Source: Sphingomonadaceae bacterium
GTDB taxonomy: Bacteria; Pseudomonadota; Alphaproteobacteria; Sphingomonadales; Sphingomonadaceae
DNA length: 64,000 bases
Direction of reading: 5' to 3'
Assembly: GCA_009926135.1 (NCBI GenBank)
Contig: RFPL01000002.1
Coordinates: forward strand, 1-64,000
This document shows positions 61,462-64,000 of the stretch, one piece after another; position 1 is the first letter of the stretch; the number at the start of each line of letters is the position of its first letter. The translations under genes were made by a program, and so were the position numbers. The notes under the pieces are model-generated. The model saw only the letters and a list, made by a program, of their open reading frames with translations. It was not told the DNA's origin and did not search any database.

Positions 61462-62998
61462 AGCTGCCCATCCTGCAATCCATTCGAGTGCGCCGAGTGA
61501 CTGGCGACTGGCCCTTTTGCGTCTCGGTGGTGTCTGGCTGGCCCTGATCGTGGCCTTTGGTAGTGACTGGCTGATGATGGCGCGGCACTGGTGGGACAGC
61601 TCGACCTATAACCACATCCTGTTGGTTCCGCCGATCCTGGCCTGGCTGGTATCACTGCGCCTAGATGAGCTGCGCAAGCTGACGCCGCTGGTCTGGGCTC
61701 CCGGGCTGGTTTTGGTCGGCGGCGGCGTGCTGTTGTGGGTCCTTGGGCGCTTTGCCGGATTCAGCCTGGTGCAACAGGCCGGTGCGGTGTTGGTGCTGCC
61801 GGCAAGCCTGATCGCCTTGCTGGGGCCACGGGTTGCGCTGGGGCTGTCCTTTCCGCTGGCCTACATGGCCTTTCTGGTGCCGTTCGGGGACGAGCTGGTC
61901 CCACAACTCCAGATGATCACTGCGGCGCTGACCATTTTCCTGGTCAAGCTTAGCGGCGTTCCGGCAGTTATTGACGGGGTCTTTATTGATACGCCGGCCG
62001 GGTTGTTCGAGGTGGCCGAGGCCTGTTCGGGCGTGAAGTTCCTGATCGCGATGGTCGCGCTGGGCGCACTGGTTGCGAACGTCTGCTTCCGCACCTGGAA
62101 GCGCCGCGCGGTGTTCATGCTGCTCTGCGTGGCCGCACCGATCCTCGCCAACGGTGTACGCGCCTGGGGAACGGTCTATGCGGCGCAGTACATCGGCGCG
62201 GAACAGGCCGGCGGCTTCGATCACATCGTCTATGGCTGGCTGTTCTTCGCGCTGGTCATTGCCGCAGTGCTGGGACTGTCGTGGCGCCATTTCGATCGCG
62301 CGGTCGACGATCCGATGATTGATGCTGCGGTAATCGCCGAGATGAAACTGCCCTCATGGGCGCAAGGCCGCACAGGCGCTGCGCCAATCGTGATCTTGCT
62401 CTGCGGCTTGTTGATCCTGGCCGGGCAGGTATGGGCCCGCTCGGCCGAAGCCATGCTCGCTCCAATGCCGGACCAGATCTTCCTGCCGGAAGTGCCGGGC
62501 TGGAATCGCGTGAACTATGTCCCCGCAGTCCCATGGGTGCCGCGTGCCGCGGGTGCCAACCATCGCCTGCTGGGTCGCTATGCTGACCGGAACGGGCGCA
62601 CAGTTGACGTATTTCTGGCGCTCTATCCAGCACAGACCGAAGGGCGCGAAGCGAGTGGCTTTGGTGAAGGAGCCTTGCCAGAGAATAGCGAATGGTCCTG
62701 GAACAGCGCCGGACCGCCCGTAACTGGTGCCAAGTCCGATCTGCTTCGCGCGCGGGGCAGCAAGGAGCGGTTGGCGGAGACTTATTACCGCACCGGCGAA
62801 CTGCTGACGGGCAGTGCGCTGAAGCTCAAGCTGGCAACAATCGGCGATCGCCTGATGCTGCGCCGCGAACCCACGGTCATGCTGATCCTGTCGACGGAGG
62901 TCACCGGCGATGAGCAGCCTGGCGTGACGCTGAACCGGTTCCGGCAAGCGACGGGTCCGGTCGGTCCGTGGATGGACCGCATCGTGGCGCTCCGCTAG
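61451..62998 (+). CDS. xrtA: Exosortase A fused to an EpsI domain
   Basis: Exosortase A is an inner-membrane cysteine protease/transpeptidase for PEP-CTERM proteins. The 515-residue protein has about eight membrane helices in residues 20-295 with the catalytic set Cys192 (EACSGVKF), Arg237 (ANGVRAWG) and His258 (GFDHIVYGWLFF). This Cys-Arg-His arrangement is diagnostic. From about residue 320 a soluble EpsI-type domain follows (LPEVPGWNRVNYVP, DVFLALYPAQTEGREASG, YYRTGELLTGSALKLKLATI). The fusion is a known variant of XrtA. The gene overlaps the glycosyltransferase; the amidotransferase starts 13 bases after it. Confidence 0.95.
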   Translation: MLPEAAHPAIHSSAPSDWRLALLRLGGVWLALIVAFGSDWLMMARHWWDSSTYNHILLVPPILAWLVSLRLDELRKLTPLVWAPGLVLVGGGVLLWVLGRFAGFSLVQQAGAVLVLPASLIALLGPRVALGLSFPLAYMAFLVPFGDELVPQLQMITAALTIFLVKLSGVPAVIDGVFIDTPAGLFEVAEACSGVKFLIAMVALGALVANVCFRTWKRRAVFMLLCVAAPILANGVRAWGTVYAAQYIGAEQAGGFDHIVYGWLFFALVIAAVLGLSWRHFDRAVDDPMIDAAVIAEMKLPSWAQGRTGAAPIVILLCGLLILAGQVWARSAEAMLAPMPDQIFLPEVPGWNRVNYVPAVPWVPRAAGANHRLLGRYADRNGRTVDVFLALYPAQTEGREASGFGEGALPENSEWSWNSAGPPVTGAKSDLLRARGSKERLAETYYRTGELLTGSALKLKLATIGDRLMLRREPTVMLILSTEVTGDEQPGVTLNRFRQATGPVGPWMDRIVALR

Positions 62999-63010
62999 GC
63001 GACTACCCCT

Positions 63011-64000
63011 ATGTGCGGAATTGCCGGTATCTTTCACCTGACCACGCCCAAGCCGGTCGATCCCGCGCGGATCGAGCGGATGTGCGAAGTCATGGCCCAC
63101 CGCGGGCCGGATGGGCAGGGGGTCTGGACCGCGCCGGGCGTCGGCCTGGGGCACCTGCGGCTCTCGATCATCGACCTGGCCGGATCGCCGCAGCCGATGG
63201 CGTCCAGCGATGGCCGCGCGATGCTGGTCTTCAATGGTGAGATCTACAATTTCCGCGAACTGCGTGAGGAATTGCGCGCCAGCGGTGCGACTTTCAGCAC
63301 GGATGGCGACAGCGAGGTGATCCTGGCCGCCTGGCAGAAGTGGGGCCCAGCCTGCCTGCAGCGGCTTCACGGCATGTTTGCCTTCGCGATCTACGATCTT
63401 GGTGAGCGGACCCTGTTCCTGGCGCGTGATCGGCTGGGCGTGAAGCCCCTGTTCTATGCCCCGCTGAGCGACGGTAGCCTGGCCTTTGCCTCCGAGTTGA
63501 AAGGCCTGACTGCGCATCCGCTGCTGCGCCGGGAGGTCGATCCGCTGGCGGTCGAAGATTACCTCGCCTGGGGATACGTTCCCGATCATCGCTCGATCCT
63601 GGCCGGAGTTCAGAAGCTGCCGGCAGGACACGCGATGCTGCTGCACCATGGCGCGCCGTTGCCTGCCCCATCGCAATGGTGGGACGTCAGCTTCGCCGAG
63701 CGTCGACAGGGGCGGGCGGCCGATCTTGAGGCCGAGCTGCTCCACCTGCTGCGCCAGGCGGTGACCTCGCGGATGGTGTCGGACGTGCCGCTGGGCGCGT
63801 TTCTCTCGGGCGGCGTCGATAGCTCCAGCGTGGTGGCGCTGATGGCCGAAGCCAGCCAGAACCCGGTGAATACCTGCAGCATTGGCTTTGATGAAGCTGC
63901 CCTCGATGAGACGGCCTATGCGCAACTCGTCGCCGAGCGCTTCGGCAGCAACCACCGGGCCCGCGTGGTTGGCAGTGACGATTTCGAGCAGGTCGACACC
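63011..64000 (+). CDS. XrtA-associated amidotransferase, asparagine synthase-like (partial, runs off the window)
   Basis: The first 330 codons of a glutamine-dependent amidotransferase are present; the 3' end lies outside. The processed N-terminus MCGIAGIFHL gives nucleophile Cys2, with MAHRGPDGQG, FNGEIYNFRELREEL and LARDRLGVKPLFYA of the glutaminase domain. The synthetase ATP loop follows as PLGAFLSGGVDSSSVVAL near 260-275. This matches the asnB-like gene that follows exosortase A in these loci, thought to transfer an amide nitrogen to a sugar or acyl precursor. It begins 13 bases after xrtA and reads in frame to the final base of the window. Confidence 0.93.
   Translation, partial: MCGIAGIFHLTTPKPVDPARIERMCEVMAHRGPDGQGVWTAPGVGLGHLRLSIIDLAGSPQPMASSDGRAMLVFNGEIYNFRELREELRASGATFSTDGDSEVILAAWQKWGPACLQRLHGMFAFAIYDLGERTLFLARDRLGVKPLFYAPLSDGSLAFASELKGLTAHPLLRREVDPLAVEDYLAWGYVPDHRSILAGVQKLPAGHAMLLHHGAPLPAPSQWWDVSFAERRQGRAADLEAELLHLLRQAVTSRMVSDVPLGAFLSGGVDSSSVVALMAEASQNPVNTCSIGFDEAALDETAYAQLVAERFGSNHRARVVGSDDFEQVDT

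Noticed and set aside
62354..63955. Minus-strand frame of about 533 codons across xrtA and the amidotransferase
   Set aside because: It spans two genes with conserved catalytic residues and has no domain of its own.

Overview
The window looks like a stretch of chromosome from a sphingomonad (Alphaproteobacteria, order Sphingomonadales). It is GC-rich and gene-dense, and full of overlapping high-GC reading frames. Supporting signs are an NDUFS4-type complex I accessory protein, the ffs-dnaX-ybaB order, a zapA-6S RNA-5-formyl-THF cyclo-ligase block, DUF2842 and DUF3429 proteins, and an alphaproteobacterial-style exosortase A (XrtA) locus. I found no insertion sequence, prophage, integrase, CRISPR array or rRNA.

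Layout. 0-14.4 kb is housekeeping: hrpB, an NDUFS4-like gene, SRP RNA (ffs), dnaX, ybaB, a four-repeat membrane protein coupled to a secreted amidohydrolase, lon behind a heat-shock-like promoter, HU, secA and a TSUP transporter. 14.4-24.9 kb holds tRNA-Asn, nadK, an EAL protein with a decayed GGDEF, mfd, sdhE, a host-attachment-family gene, recG, DUF3429, tRNA-Pro and thyA. 24.9-32.4 kb holds a branched-chain 2-oxoacid dehydrogenase operon (E1a, E1b, E2, without E3), a tRNA-Asp whose leader pairs with its trailer, a metallo-beta-lactamase-fold protein, and the zapA block with a well-supported 6S RNA candidate. 32.5-37.8 kb is a central-carbon cluster, tkt-gap-pgk-fba. 37.8-43.5 kb is mainly lipid metabolism: an HAD-PlsC fusion, a lysophospholipase-like hydrolase, plsB and gpsA. 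43.5-46.3 kb holds a tyrosine phosphatase, an alpha/beta hydrolase and trxB.

46.3 kb to the right edge is the standout system: an XrtA/PEP-CTERM-type exopolysaccharide and protein-sorting locus. Its left half is a small-molecule module: two alpha/beta hydrolases, an acyl carrier protein and a GNAT/FemAB-like protein on the minus strand, facing away from an AMP-dependent acyl ligase and a PLP-dependent decarboxylase on the plus strand. Its right half is one long plus-strand operon: export lipoprotein, chain-length protein, tyrosine autokinase, outer-membrane beta-barrel, ExeA-like ATPase, polysaccharide deacetylase, FemAB-like transferase, glycosyltransferase, exosortase-EpsI fusion, and an asparagine-synthase-like amidotransferase cut by the window edge. 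The export and chain-length proteins, kinase, glycosyltransferase and deacetylase should build and export a polysaccharide. The exosortase should cleave or transfer PEP-CTERM proteins at the inner membrane. No PEP-CTERM substrate is visible in the window. The job of the ACP-ligase-decarboxylase module is not established as far as I know, and it is the most rewarding thing here to examine.

Start sites were chosen by hand from ribosome-binding sites, signal peptides and overlaps. No gap between genes exceeds about 300 bases apart from the span after the NDUFS4-like gene, which carries a hairpin and the SRP RNA.
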